A stretch of 55,241 nt of DNA from NCBI RefSeq assembly GCF_009760915.1, contig NZ_VIDQ01000049.1:1-55241 (forward strand). Direction: 5' to 3'. This DNA comes from Azohydromonas aeria (GTDB lineage Bacteria > Pseudomonadota > Gammaproteobacteria > Burkholderiales > Burkholderiaceae_C). The translations under genes and the position numbers were made by a program. Positions 19,043 to 27,861 of the stretch are shown piece by piece. Position 1 is the stretch's first letter. Each line of letters starts with the position of its first letter. Under the pieces are notes generated by a model. The model searched no databases, was not told the origin of the DNA, and saw only the letters and a program-made list of their open reading frames with translations.

Positions 19043-19762
19043 ATGGCGGACAAGACCCCTTGCATAGGCCTCGTCGTGCCGCCGGCCCATGGCAGGGTGC
19101 CTCAGGACGGGCCCCTGCTGTACGGTGAGCGCTACCGGTTCATCGCCCGTGGCCTTGGCATCGGCGGCGTATCGCCGCAGGGTTTTGCGCCGGTGGTCGA
19201 CGGTATCGTCGAGCGCGCCATCGAACTGCGCAAGGCGGGAGCCGAGGCGATTTCCATGATGGGCACCTCGATCAGCTTCTACCGCGGGCCGGCGTTCACC
19301 GAGTCGCTGCGGCACGCAATGGAGGAAGCCACGGGTGTCCCCTGCACGACCATGAGCCACGCGATCGTGCGTGCGCTGCGGCAGCTCGGGGTCAGTCGGG
19401 TGGCGGTAGCCACCTCCTACATCCCCGAACTCAACGACAGGCTGGTTGCCTACCTCGCGCATGCGGGCATCACCGTGACAGCGATCGAGGGCATGGCCAT
19501 CACGGACGTGGAAGAGGTGGGCGCAGTCAGCACCGAGGCCCTGGTGGCGCTCTCGAAGAAGGTTTACGCGCATGATGCTTCGGCCGAAGGCGTGTTCATT
19601 TCCTGCGGCGGGCTGCTGACGCTGGACGCGATCCGCCGGCTGGAAGATGAGCTCGGCGTGCCGGCGACCGCCAGCTCGCCCGCAGGCTTCTGGGACGTGG
19701 TGAGTCTGGGCGGATGGCCCCCATCCAGCCCGGGCTTCGGTCGCCTTTTCAGCGCATCGTAA
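19043..19762 (+). CDS. arylmalonate decarboxylase (AMDase), Asp/Glu racemase superfamily
   Basis: A 239-residue protein that aligns by eye with Bordetella AMDase (240 aa) over its length. It has IGLVVPPAHGRVPQDG, MMGTSISFYRG, GVPCTTMSHAIV, FISCGGLLTLDAI and SSPAGFWD. Catalytic and oxyanion-hole residues fall at identical numbers: G74, T75, S76, Y126, C188, G189. A single active cysteine with Gly at 74 is the decarboxylase, not racemase, arrangement. AMDase removes one carboxyl from aryl-disubstituted malonates to give chiral acids without cofactor. ATG at 19043 overlaps nothing; 2 bp after the Bug gene, 16 bp before the mandelate-dehydrogenase gene. Confidence 0.93.
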   Translation: MADKTPCIGLVVPPAHGRVPQDGPLLYGERYRFIARGLGIGGVSPQGFAPVVDGIVERAIELRKAGAEAISMMGTSISFYRGPAFTESLRHAMEEATGVPCTTMSHAIVRALRQLGVSRVAVATSYIPELNDRLVAYLAHAGITVTAIEGMAITDVEEVGAVSTEALVALSKKVYAHDASAEGVFISCGGLLTLDAIRRLEDELGVPATASSPAGFWDVVSLGGWPPSSPGFGRLFSAS

Positions 19763-19778
19763 GCACGCTGCCTGGGCA

Positions 19779-20954
19779 ATGACCACGGATCTCAAGATGC
19801 TGCTCAACACGGACGACTTCAGGCGCGAAGCCCGAAGGCGGCTGCCCCGCTTCGTGTTCGACTACGTGGACGGCGCCGCGGACGACAACAGCTGCCTGCG
19901 CCGCAACCATAGCGACCTGGACGCCCTGACGCTGACGCCGCGGGTCTTGCGGGATACCAGCCGCATCGACACGTCGATCGAGGTCTTCGGGTCGAGATGG
20001 GCGCTGCCCTTTGGTGTCGCGCCCACCGGCTTGAACGGACTGGTTCGCGCTGGCGGGGACGCCATGCTCGCCAGGGCGGCTGCACGGAACGGCGTCCCTT
20101 TCGTGTTGTCCACGGCCGCCAACATGCGGCTCGAAGACATCAGAGCGACTGCCACGGATGCCCTTCAGTGGATGCAGCTTTACGTCATGCACCGGGAGAT
20201 GGCTGCGCGCATCGTGCAGCGCGCCCGCCAAGCAGGCTACCAGGCGTTGGTCTTGACCGTGGATGTGCCGGTCAGCGGCAACCGGGAGCTCGATGCCAGA
20301 AACAGCTTCCGCGTGCCCTTCAGGCCCACCGCGCGACTAGGCTGGGATCTCGCCACGCATCCGCGCTGGTCGGTAAGCACGCTGCTCAACGGGCCACCGG
20401 ACTTCGCCAACCTGGCAGACCTTGGGCAGAGTGCGGACTCGGCAAGCATGCAGGCCGCTTTGCTGTCCCGTGCCATGGACCGGACCCTGGTGTGGGAGAC
20501 GCTGGGCTGGTTGCGGGACCATTGGAAGGGTCCGCTGCTGCTCAAGGGGGTCCTGCACGCCGATGATGCGCGCGCTGCGGTGAGCTACGGCGTGGACGGC
20601 GTCATTGTCTCTAACCATGGAGGGCGTCAGCTCGACGCCGCCCCATCGGCCATATCTGCGCTGCCGGACGTCGTGGCTGCAGTACAGGGCCGGATACCGG
20701 TCTTCATGGACAGCGGCATCCGCCGCGCCACGCATATCGCCAAGGCAATTGCCTTGGGCGCCAAGGCTGTGTTCTTGGGTCGTCCGCTTCTCTATGGGTT
20801 GGCAGCCCGCGGCGAGGCCGGTGTTGAAGCCGTGATCACCATGTTCCGAGACGACCTGGAGCGGAACATGGCGTTGCTCGGAGCGTCGCAGACTGAACAA
20901 CTCTCCTTGATGCAACACGGAAACCGGCTGGGAAGATCCAACCTCAACTGTTGA
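19779..20954 (+). CDS. mdlB: FMN-dependent alpha-hydroxy acid dehydrogenase, mandelate-dehydrogenase-like
   Basis: A 391-residue flavoprotein resembling Pseudomonas putida (S)-mandelate dehydrogenase. It has LPRFVFDYVDGAADD, PTGLNGLVRAGGD, FVLSTAANMRLEDI, WMQLYVMHRE, SGNRELDARNSFRVPF, LLLKGVL, and the active-site SNHGGRQLD with H280 and R283. Y29 and R169 also fit. The middle has the membrane-anchoring-type loop (HPRWSVSTLLNGPPDFANLA). It oxidises 2-hydroxy acids to 2-oxo acids. Last gene of the operon. An L-lactate dehydrogenase (LldD) role is possible, but the loop and context favour mandelates. Confidence 0.88.
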   Translation: MTTDLKMLLNTDDFRREARRRLPRFVFDYVDGAADDNSCLRRNHSDLDALTLTPRVLRDTSRIDTSIEVFGSRWALPFGVAPTGLNGLVRAGGDAMLARAAARNGVPFVLSTAANMRLEDIRATATDALQWMQLYVMHREMAARIVQRARQAGYQALVLTVDVPVSGNRELDARNSFRVPFRPTARLGWDLATHPRWSVSTLLNGPPDFANLADLGQSADSASMQAALLSRAMDRTLVWETLGWLRDHWKGPLLLKGVLHADDARAAVSYGVDGVIVSNHGGRQLDAAPSAISALPDVVAAVQGRIPVFMDSGIRRATHIAKAIALGAKAVFLGRPLLYGLAARGEAGVEAVITMFRDDLERNMALLGASQTEQLSLMQHGNRLGRSNLNC

Positions 20955-21029
20955 GATTGGGCCTTGTGCGCTCGGGCTTGCGCAGGCTGCGGGTGCAGTA
21001 GCGGCCACGGATCGCCCCAAGCGCCAGGA

Positions 21030-21914
21030 TCACGCCAGCTCGCGGCTGGCCAGGGCGGCGGCTGCGGCACGGGTTTCCACCCCGAGCTTCTCGAACACGT
21101 GCTCCAGGTGCTTGTTCACGGTGCGAGGGCTCATGCCAAGGATGTCGCCGATGTCCTTGTTGGTCTTGCCCTTGGAAACCCAGGAAAGCACCTCGGTCTC
21201 GCGCGGCGTGAGCGCGGCCATGCCAACGCGACCGGCGCCCGGTGGTGGTGCCGCGGCGGCATCACGACGCAGCAGCAACATGCGCTCACCCAGGTTCACC
21301 GGACCGAGCGGCTGCACACGCAGCCAATGGCCGTCGCGCAGGCGTCCGACCTCGCGCGGTGGATCGCTGACGGCACCATTGGCCCACTCGACCCAGGCCG
21401 ACGGATCGTCCTGGCCTTGCCCCTCCTCCATCCAGGCCGCCGCCTGGGGCGACCGCCAGGCAATGCGTCCGTGCGCGTCGAGCACCAGCACGCCCAGCCC
21501 TGCCACGTCGGCGGCTTCGCGCGCCAGGCGCATCGCGCGCGCATTGCGCACGTGCGTGCGCAGCCGTGCCAGTACCTCCGGCACGCGCACCGGCTTGACG
21601 ACGTAGTCCACCCCGCCGCAGGCGAAGCCTTCGACGATGTGATCCGTCTCTGACAGCCCGGTCATGAAGATGACGGGAATGTGGCTCTGTGCCGGGTCTT
21701 GCTTGAGGCGGCGACAGGTTTCGAAACCGGAGAGTCCGGGCATGAGGGCGTCCATCAGGATGGCGTCAGGCGACACCAGGTCCAGCCGCTGCAGGGCCGA
21801 TTCGCCGTCCTGGGCCACCAGCGTGGTGTAGCCGTGCGACTCCAGCTCGCTGCACAGGGACCCGAGCGACTGGGGCATGTCGTCCACCACCAGCACCATG
21901 TTCGATACGTTCAT
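21030..21914 (-). CDS. response regulator, REC plus LuxR-type HTH
   Basis: A 294-residue regulator. The receiver has VLVVDDMPQ (acid pair D11-D12), phospho-acceptor D55 (AILMDALMPG) and a Lys in VVKPVRVPE. A PAS-like middle (GLGVLVLDAHGRIAWRSPQA) precedes a LuxR HTH: LTPRETEVLSWVSKGKTNKD, then IGDILGMSPRTVNKHLEHVF. ATG at 21914 overlaps the stop of the kinase remnant upstream (ATGA). The cognate sensor is broken, so this may be an orphan regulator or one that now takes input from another kinase. Confidence 0.92.
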   Translation of the reverse strand: MNVSNMVLVVDDMPQSLGSLCSELESHGYTTLVAQDGESALQRLDLVSPDAILMDALMPGLSGFETCRRLKQDPAQSHIPVIFMTGLSETDHIVEGFACGGVDYVVKPVRVPEVLARLRTHVRNARAMRLAREAADVAGLGVLVLDAHGRIAWRSPQAAAWMEEGQGQDDPSAWVEWANGAVSDPPREVGRLRDGHWLRVQPLGPVNLGERMLLLRRDAAAAPPPGAGRVGMAALTPRETEVLSWVSKGKTNKDIGDILGMSPRTVNKHLEHVFEKLGVETRAAAAALASRELA

Positions 21915-23973
21915 TCCACCAGCTCCGGTGCGTTGCGCAGGGCCTCGGCCAGCTCCTCGCGCAGGCCCTGCAGGTCCAGGCTGTCCAGGAGCGCCAGCAG
22001 CCGCTGCAGCGTGGTGCCGGTCTGCGGGTGGACCTGCAGCGCCGCCGCCAGCGCCGTGCGAAGGCCTTGCACGTGGCCCAGCGCGGCATGGCGCATGAGC
22101 GCCGAGAGCAGCTCGCGCGGCACCGGCGGCGAAGCCGCGACAGTCTCGGACGGCGGTGCCCACTCCGGGCGCGGCAGCTCCGCCACCCACTTCAGGTCCA
22201 GCGTGCGCTGCAGCGCGTCCAGCAGCTCCGACTCCATCACGGGCTTGTCGATGAAGCCTTGGCATCCGGCCTCCAGCACGCGCTCGGGCCGGTTCTCGAA
22301 GGCGTTGGCCGAGACGATCAGGATGGGGAACTGCGCACCTGCGTCGCGCAGCCGCCGCGCCGTCTCCCAGCCATCCATGCCGTCCATGCTCAGGTCCAGC
22401 AGCAGGGCATCGGGACGCTGCGCTGCCACGCTGTCCACACATTCCTCGCCGCTGGCGGCCTCGCGCACGGCGAATCCCAGTGGCATGAGCATGCCCGCCA
22501 GCAACTGGCGCTGGGTAGGTTGATCATCGACCACCAGCAGCGTGCGCCGCGTTCCGAGGTAGCCGGTGACGGGACGGTGCAGCCGCGGCGGGCACGGCGG
22601 CGCCTCCACCTCGCCCAGGTACAGGCGCAGCGTGAAACGGCTGCCTTCACCCGGCGTGCTGTCCAGTCGCAGCTCGCCGCCCATGAGCTGCGTGAGCAGC
22701 CGCGTGATGGTGAGCCCCAGCCCGGTGCCCGGCATGCCGCTGCGCCGCCCGGCGCTGCCGCGCTCGAAAGGCATGAGCGTGCTGACGACCACCAGGTAGT
22801 GGCCGACGCGGAAGTTCAGCCGCGCGGCCAGCGGTGCGGGCAGCAGCCGGTGCAGCAGCAGCTGCATCTGGTCACCGGCGCGCGCGCGTCTTGCAACGGT
22901 CATGGCAGCGCGACTCCAGCGAGCAGCACAGCGAGCAGATCGGCGCCGCGTAGGCGGGGCAGCCGGCCATGTCCTCGGCCTCGAAGGCGTTCTCGCACAC
23001 CACGCAGCGCACCGGCGCGGCATTCCAGGCGACCTCGGGCTCTCGGGCCAGGTAGTAGCGTCCGCGCGTCCACCACGCCAGCAGCGGCGAGCCCACCAGC
23101 GCGGTGGCCAGCGCGATGAACGGTGCAAAGGCGCGCGCCACGCTGCCCAGCAGCCCGGCGTAGGCCAGCACGCCCAGCAGTGCCGCCAGCACCATGGCGC
23201 CCAGGCCCACGGGGTTGAGGTCGTAGAGATGGGCGCGCTTGAACTCGATGCGCCGCGGGCTCCAGCCCAGGGGCTTGTTGATCACCAGGTCCGCCACCAG
23301 CGCCCCGACCCAGGCCACGGCCACGTTGGCGTAGAAGCCCAGCACCCGCTCCAGCGCCTCGAACACGCCCAGCGTCATCAGCAGCAGTGCCACAAGCACG
23401 TTGAACACCAGCCACACCACGCGCCCGGGATGGCTGTGCGTGAGGCGCGCGAACACGTTGGACCAGGCCAGCGAGCCGGCGTAGGCGTTGGTGAGATTGA
23501 TCTTGACCTGCGACACCACCACGAACAGCGTGGCGAGTGCCAGCGCCCAGCCCGGGTCGGCCACGACGCGCTCGAAGCCCAGCCGGTACATCTCCGTGGG
23601 CTCCAGCGCCTGGCGCAGCCCGCCGCCGGCCTGCAGCACCAGCGAAGCCAGCAGGGCGCCACCGAGCATCTTGATGCATGCCCGGCAGGATCCAGCCGGG
23701 CCCGGCCGCCAGCACCGCCGCCCACCAGCGCAGCCGGTTGGCGCGCGTGCGTTCGGGCAGGAAGCGCAGATAGTCCACCTGCTCGCCCACCTGCACGATC
23801 AGCGAGAAGGCCACCGTCGTGGCGGCGCCAAACATGAGCGGGTCGAAGTGGCTGCCCTTGGACACCAGGCCTTGCACCTGTTTTGCAGGTTCGACCAGCT
23901 CAGAACCACGGCAGCGCTGCCAACAGAGGGAAATGGCAAGGCAAGCAGGGCCGCACCCAGCCATGCAGCGCAC
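21911..23973 (-). pseudogene. broken NCS1-type permease / hybrid histidine kinase fusion
   Basis: Three blocks survive. The first (about 23890-23680) reads KGSHFDPLMFGAATTVAFSL and EQVDYLRFLPERTRANRLRW, a permease middle. One extra base near 23676 shifts the frame; the second block (23669-22872) continues the permease and ends in a Cys-rich linker (CVVCENAFEAEDM, CSLCCSLESRCHDRCK). Another frame change falls in an alternating GC run at 22878-22888. The third block keeps only the end of the ATPase domain (GTGLGLTITRLLTQLMGG) and a receiver (LLVVDDQPTQRQLLAGM, LLLDLSMDGMDGWE). HisKA, the H box and the N box are missing at a junction near 22770. Confidence 0.8.
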
Positions 23974-24014
23974 CGGTTCACGTTGAGCGGGCTACGGCCG
24001 TTGCTGACGCAACG

Positions 24015-25043
24015 TTACGCTGGCGTCGGAAACTCGGCCCCGTCGTACTGTTCCGGCACCTTGAGGCGTTCCTGCGCGATGTCCTGCGCTGTCCGTTCCA
24101 CGCGCGCACGCACCTGCGCCGGCACGTCAGGCGCCATGGTGAGCTTCACCGCATCGCCCTGTGCCAGCCCCAATCTGCGAACCTGGCCAGCCGGGAATAG
24201 CCCGGCCTGCAGGGCTCGCACTGCTTCGAACACGCCCTGCCCCACGCTCGCCACGGCTGAACCGATGAACACCTGCGGGTCGCGCTCTACCCAGTCGATC
24301 ACGTTGCCGATCTGTCGGCATCCTCGGTCCCTGCAGGCCTGCGTCACGCCATCGCGCCCCGCGTTGAGCATCGTGAAGATGACATCGGCCCCGGCCGCGA
24401 TCTGGGCCTCGGCCACGCGGCGCGACAGGGCGTTGTCGTCCTGGTTGCCCGAGAAGTTGGTCAGGAGCCTTACTCGGGTATCGGTGTCGCGCACGCCCGC
24501 AGCGTAGGCGGCACGGCCCTTGAGTCCCGGCCGCACGCGGATGCCGGACATGTGGCCGACGACCCCGCTGCGCGTCGTCAAGGCTGCCAGCACGCCGGCA
24601 AGGTACGCCGACTCCTCCTGCAGCACCTCGTAGCTGGCCAGGTTGTCGCCTGTCACGCTGCCTTGCGTGACCACGAAGCGCTGGCGCGGGAATCGCGCCG
24701 CGACCTCGGCACAGACTTCGTTGTTCTGGCCGCCGTGCGCGATGACCAGATCCGCGCCCGACTGCGCCAGCCGCGTGAGCGCTGCAGCGAGCGCATCCTT
24801 CTGCGGCGCGACTCCGTCGGCATGCGAGACGTTGACGCCGAGTTCGCTGGCGGCGCGCTGCAGTCCTCTCCAGCCGGCCTCCATGAATCCACGGTCGTCG
24901 ATGCGGCCAGCGAACAGTGCAGCGACCTTCAACGGCGTGCCTCCGTCGGCAGCCAGTGCCCGGGACAGATGCGCAGCGGTAACTGCCCCGGCCGTGCCCA
25001 ACATGAGACGACGAGTGCACGACCATGAGATGGCAGCGTTCAT
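24015..25043 (-). CDS. BMP-family (basic membrane protein) ABC transporter substrate-binding protein
   Basis: A 342-residue exported protein. The N-terminus has a twin-arginine-like signal, CTRRLMLGTAGAVTAAHLS, with processing near RALAAD. The mature part has VAALFAGRIDDRGFMEAGWR, AHGGQNNEVCAEVAARFP, VTGDNLASYEVLQEESAYLA and ADVIFTMLNAGRDGVTQACR, all typical of PnrA/BMP nucleoside or purine-type binding proteins. No permease or ATPase genes are adjacent. It lies just upstream of the permease-kinase wreck on the same strand. It may have been the sensor's ligand-presenting partner. Confidence 0.9.
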   Translation of the reverse strand: MNAAISWSCTRRLMLGTAGAVTAAHLSRALAADGGTPLKVAALFAGRIDDRGFMEAGWRGLQRAASELGVNVSHADGVAPQKDALAAALTRLAQSGADLVIAHGGQNNEVCAEVAARFPRQRFVVTQGSVTGDNLASYEVLQEESAYLAGVLAALTTRSGVVGHMSGIRVRPGLKGRAAYAAGVRDTDTRVRLLTNFSGNQDDNALSRRVAEAQIAAGADVIFTMLNAGRDGVTQACRDRGCRQIGNVIDWVERDPQVFIGSAVASVGQGVFEAVRALQAGLFPAGQVRRLGLAQGDAVKLTMAPDVPAQVRARVERTAQDIAQERLKVPEQYDGAEFPTPA

Positions 25044-25212
25044 GGACCTTCCCTTTCATCCGTTGCTGCATGGTAGGACGGCTGCCGCTGCAGCTTCTGT
25101 CCTTTGCGCCCGGCGCTCCAGGCGTCGCTCCACTGGCTGCGGTGAGCCACTGGAGGAGTTCTGGACACGGCGCGCGCCCTCTCGGGAGCGCCATTGCGAT
25201 GCCGGCGACACC

Positions 25213-25237
25213 GGGGTGATTGACGGTCAATCACCCC
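25213..25237. repeat. candidate parS palindrome, copy 1 (downstream of parB)
   Basis: A perfect 25-bp inverted repeat with half-site GGGGTGATTGAC around a central G. The core ATTGAC-G-GTCAAT recurs at 27693 and 27839 and nowhere else that I found in the window. It lies 13 bp beyond the parB stop. Confidence 0.75.
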
Positions 25238-25250
25238 GTCTTCAAAGCTC

Positions 25251-26351
25251 TCAAGCGAAGAACTTGCGCAGCACTTTCTCGAAGGCGTCCCACTTCTCGG
25301 CGGGCAACATGCCCGGGGTCATCTTGAGAACGGTGTTGCCGGCGGTGTCGGTATGCAGGGCCACCTGCCGCCCATTGCCCAGGTCCAGGCTGCGCTTGGG
25401 CGCGCTGGAGCGCCTGTCTGCGTCCACGGGCAGGCACGCCGTCAGGAGTTCATGCACCTGGGCAGCGCCGAGGCCGCTGTCCCGGCACCGAGCCGCAGCG
25501 GAAAGCACCGTTGCCTTGTCATGCGCCAAGGCCGCGCTCAGGGTCGTGGCCCAACGGAACTGGATCTCGTTGGGGGTGGCGAAGGCCGCGACCACCTCAC
25601 CGGGCAACTCGGCGATCTGCAGGGCCCGCACCACGTCAGACACCGAGCGGCCGATCGCCTCGGCCAGCTTGCGCCGTGAGGCGAACAGTCCCTCGTTGAG
25701 CGCCCGCAGGTACATCGCTCCCTGCTCATAGGCAGACAGACCGGCGCGCAGCCGGTTCTCGCGCTCCATCTGCGTGAACAGCGCCTCGTCCGACAGCGGC
25801 TCGACGACGGCGAGCACCGGCAGGCCCAGCTCCAGGCAGGCCTGATGGCGCCGGTGGCCGAACACCACCTCGTAGTGCGGCTCGCCCGCCTGGACCTCGT
25901 GGCGAGGCCGGACCTTGATGGGCTGCACGTTGCCGCCGGCATCCTGGATCTCGGCCTTGAGCGCCTCGAACTCCGGCGTCTTGAAGGAGTCCCGGTGGCG
26001 GTTGGCCCAGCGCGACGCGACGATGTCACGGGCGTCGATGGGTTGGGCGCCGCGCTCCTTTTCCAGCTGAGCCACCTCCCCTTCCAGCTCGTCGATGCGC
26101 CGCTGCTTCGCGTGCGCGTCGCCGATCAGTGAGTTCACCCGGCCCAGCCCCGTGTGGTAGCCAGGGCTGGCCGACACGGCCGGCGCACTTGCGGGCGCTG
26201 CCACGGCGGGATTCGCAGTGGCAGCAGGCGCAGGCGCAGGCTCAGGAGGCAGCGCGAGCGCGATGTCCTCACCTGCCTGCGCCGCCGCTGGTGCAGCGAC
26301 CGCGGGAAGGACGAACTTGATGCCGACGGCTTTCTTGCCTGCAGAGGCCAT
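25251..26351 (-). CDS. parB: ParB-type partition protein
   Basis: A 366-residue ParB/Noc-family protein. After an Ala/Pro-rich N-terminus there is a coiled-coil-like stretch (KQRRIDELEGEVAQLEKERG), then the ParB N-domain: VQPIKVRPR, YEVVFGHRRHQACLELGLPV and ERENRLRAGLSAYEQGAMYL. The HTH is RKLAEAIGRSVSDVVRALQI. The GHRRH motif corresponds to the GERRxRA CTP-binding box, here with His for the Glu and Arg positions. ATG at 26351 overlaps the parA stop (TAATG). It is the likely binder of the nearby palindromes. Plasmid or integrative-element type, not the chromosomal copy. Confidence 0.9.
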   Translation of the reverse strand: MASAGKKAVGIKFVLPAVAAPAAAQAGEDIALALPPEPAPAPAATANPAVAAPASAPAVSASPGYHTGLGRVNSLIGDAHAKQRRIDELEGEVAQLEKERGAQPIDARDIVASRWANRHRDSFKTPEFEALKAEIQDAGGNVQPIKVRPRHEVQAGEPHYEVVFGHRRHQACLELGLPVLAVVEPLSDEALFTQMERENRLRAGLSAYEQGAMYLRALNEGLFASRRKLAEAIGRSVSDVVRALQIAELPGEVVAAFATPNEIQFRWATTLSAALAHDKATVLSAAARCRDSGLGAAQVHELLTACLPVDADRRSSAPKRSLDLGNGRQVALHTDTAGNTVLKMTPGMLPAEKWDAFEKVLRKFFA

Positions 26352-27532
26352 TACGCAGACTCCTTCCCGGTCAGCTGTTTCTGCCAATACCTTTGGACCT
26401 GGTCCTCGATGAGCTCGACCACCCGGTCGAACGCATCGGTGGCGCGCTTGACCGTCTTGGTGCTTCCCGCCGCGCCGTCATAGACGGTCCCGAAATTGGC
26501 GGATGCCGCGCTCATGGCCATGCTCTTGGGCACCTCCACGGGCAGCAGCCGCTCCGCATAGGCCGCGGCCATCCACTCCAGCACGCCGGTGGAGGCCTGG
26601 TCGGTGAACTCGACCTTCGTTGGCAGGATGCTGATGAAGGAGAAGGTCTTGTGGGCGCCGCCCTGCGCGGCCATCAGCTTGGCCACGTCGTTGAACTGGC
26701 GCCAGAACTGCGCGCTGGAAGCGAAGTCCAGTGCGTTCGGCGGCAGCGGCATGATGATGCCGTCGCTGGCCATCAGGGCGTTGATGGTGACGTAGCTCAG
26801 CGCCGGCGGCGTGTCGATCACGATGACGTCGTACTCGTCACGCACGTCCTCCAGTCCCTGTTCGATGACGCGCCAGTACTCGAACCCCGGCGTTGCCGCC
26901 ATGCGCATCGAGAGCTCGAACTCGGCCGAGAACAGGACCGGCGAGGCGGCCACCAGGTCGATGCCGTCCCAGTACGTCGCCTTGACGGCGCTGCGGATTG
27001 ACGGCTCGGTACCCACCAGCAGCGGCAGGATGGTGTCGGTTTCCGGCACTTCGGTATCGGGCAGCAGGCCGAAGAGGGTGGTCAGCGATCCCTGCGGATC
27101 GCAGTCGATCAGCAGCACGCGGTGTCCGCGGATCGACAGCCCCTGCGCCAGCGTCAGCGCCGTCGTGGTCTTCGTCACCCCGCCCTTGAAGTTGCCGATG
27201 GAGACGACGGCTGCTCGCGCACCGGCGGGGCGGAGCTCCTTGTTGCGGGTGGCCCGAACCCACTGGCGGGCCTCGGTGAGCGTGAACTCGCGCCGGGCCC
27301 CGGTTGTACTGAGCGTGCCGCTGGGCAACTCGCCACGCCTGATGCGGTAGTCGAACTGCGCCTTCTCCAGTCCGGTCATCGACAGCATCTGGCCCGCGTT
27401 GAAGGTGGGGGGCGTCTTGCGCGACTCAGGGGCCAGCATGGCGCCGCGGACCTGCATGACGATGTTCTGGACTCGGCTGGCCTGCTCCTCGATGGCGGCC
27501 AGGTCAATGTCACCGGCAAATGCGGATGCCAT
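26351..27532 (-). CDS. parA: ParA-type partition ATPase with N-terminal HTH
   Basis: A 393-residue type Ia ParA. The N-terminal winged helix (FNAGQMLSMTGLEKAQFDYR, then TLSTTGARREFTLTEARQWV) is the type that lets ParA autorepress. The deviant Walker A is GNFKGGVTKTTTALTLAQGL; Walker A' and B are VLLIDCDPQGSLTTLFG and YDVIVIDTPPAL. ATG at 27532 has AAAGGGG just upstream; an alternative ATG lies at 27577. It overlaps parB by TAATG. The pair, with candidate parS sites on both sides, is a complete plasmid-style partition module. Confidence 0.92.
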   Translation of the reverse strand: MASAFAGDIDLAAIEEQASRVQNIVMQVRGAMLAPESRKTPPTFNAGQMLSMTGLEKAQFDYRIRRGELPSGTLSTTGARREFTLTEARQWVRATRNKELRPAGARAAVVSIGNFKGGVTKTTTALTLAQGLSIRGHRVLLIDCDPQGSLTTLFGLLPDTEVPETDTILPLLVGTEPSIRSAVKATYWDGIDLVAASPVLFSAEFELSMRMAATPGFEYWRVIEQGLEDVRDEYDVIVIDTPPALSYVTINALMASDGIIMPLPPNALDFASSAQFWRQFNDVAKLMAAQGGAHKTFSFISILPTKVEFTDQASTGVLEWMAAAYAERLLPVEVPKSMAMSAASANFGTVYDGAAGSTKTVKRATDAFDRVVELIEDQVQRYWQKQLTGKESA

Positions 27533-27583
27533 CGTGCCCCTTTCACTGATTATTTGTAGAAGCGAAATATTATCCATTCTCCG

Positions 27584-27624
27584 CTTTTCTGCGTCCTGAC
27601 ACTCATCGCGCGTGCGCAGAAAAG
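27584..27624. promoter_or_regulatory. inverted repeat in the parA upstream region
   Basis: A perfect 10-bp inverted repeat, CTTTTCTGCG at 27584-27593 and CGCAGAAAAG at 27615-27624, with a 21-bp spacer. It lies 52-92 bp before the parA ATG next to an AT-rich stretch that is the likely promoter. The position suits a ParA operator. Confidence 0.5.
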
Positions 27625-27692
27625 GCAGTGACCTGTTGCTGCGGCACCACCATTTGCGTGCATCGGGCTTCGTCAGCCCGGGCGGCGAAAGA

Positions 27693-27713
27693 GGCGATTG
27701 ACGGTCAATCGCC
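27693..27713. repeat. candidate parS palindrome, copy 2
   Basis: A perfect 21-bp inverted repeat, half-site GGCGATTGAC, around a central G. The core is the same as in copies 1 and 3, but the outer bases differ (GGCG for GGTG), with both arms changed together. Confidence 0.75.
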
Positions 27714-27838
27714 CCTGCGTGTCCTGTGCACTCGGGATGCGTCCTGGCGGACCGGTCAGGGCTGATTGTTCCCGGCGTGTCGCCTGGCACAGGCAGCGGC
27801 CTGTCCTGGCGAACCCACTTCGCACGGCTTCGCGCCGG

Positions 27839-27861
27839 GGGTGATTGACCGTCAATCACCC
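27839..27861. repeat. candidate parS palindrome, copy 3
   Basis: A perfect 23-bp inverted repeat, half-site GGGTGATTGAC, around a central C. The core is identical to copies 1 and 2 apart from the central base. It lies 307 bp before the parA ATG. Confidence 0.75.

Noticed and set aside
19779..20954. Plain L-lactate dehydrogenase (LldD)
   Set aside because: The mid-region and the operon partners fit mandelate dehydrogenase better; lactate is kept only as an alternative.
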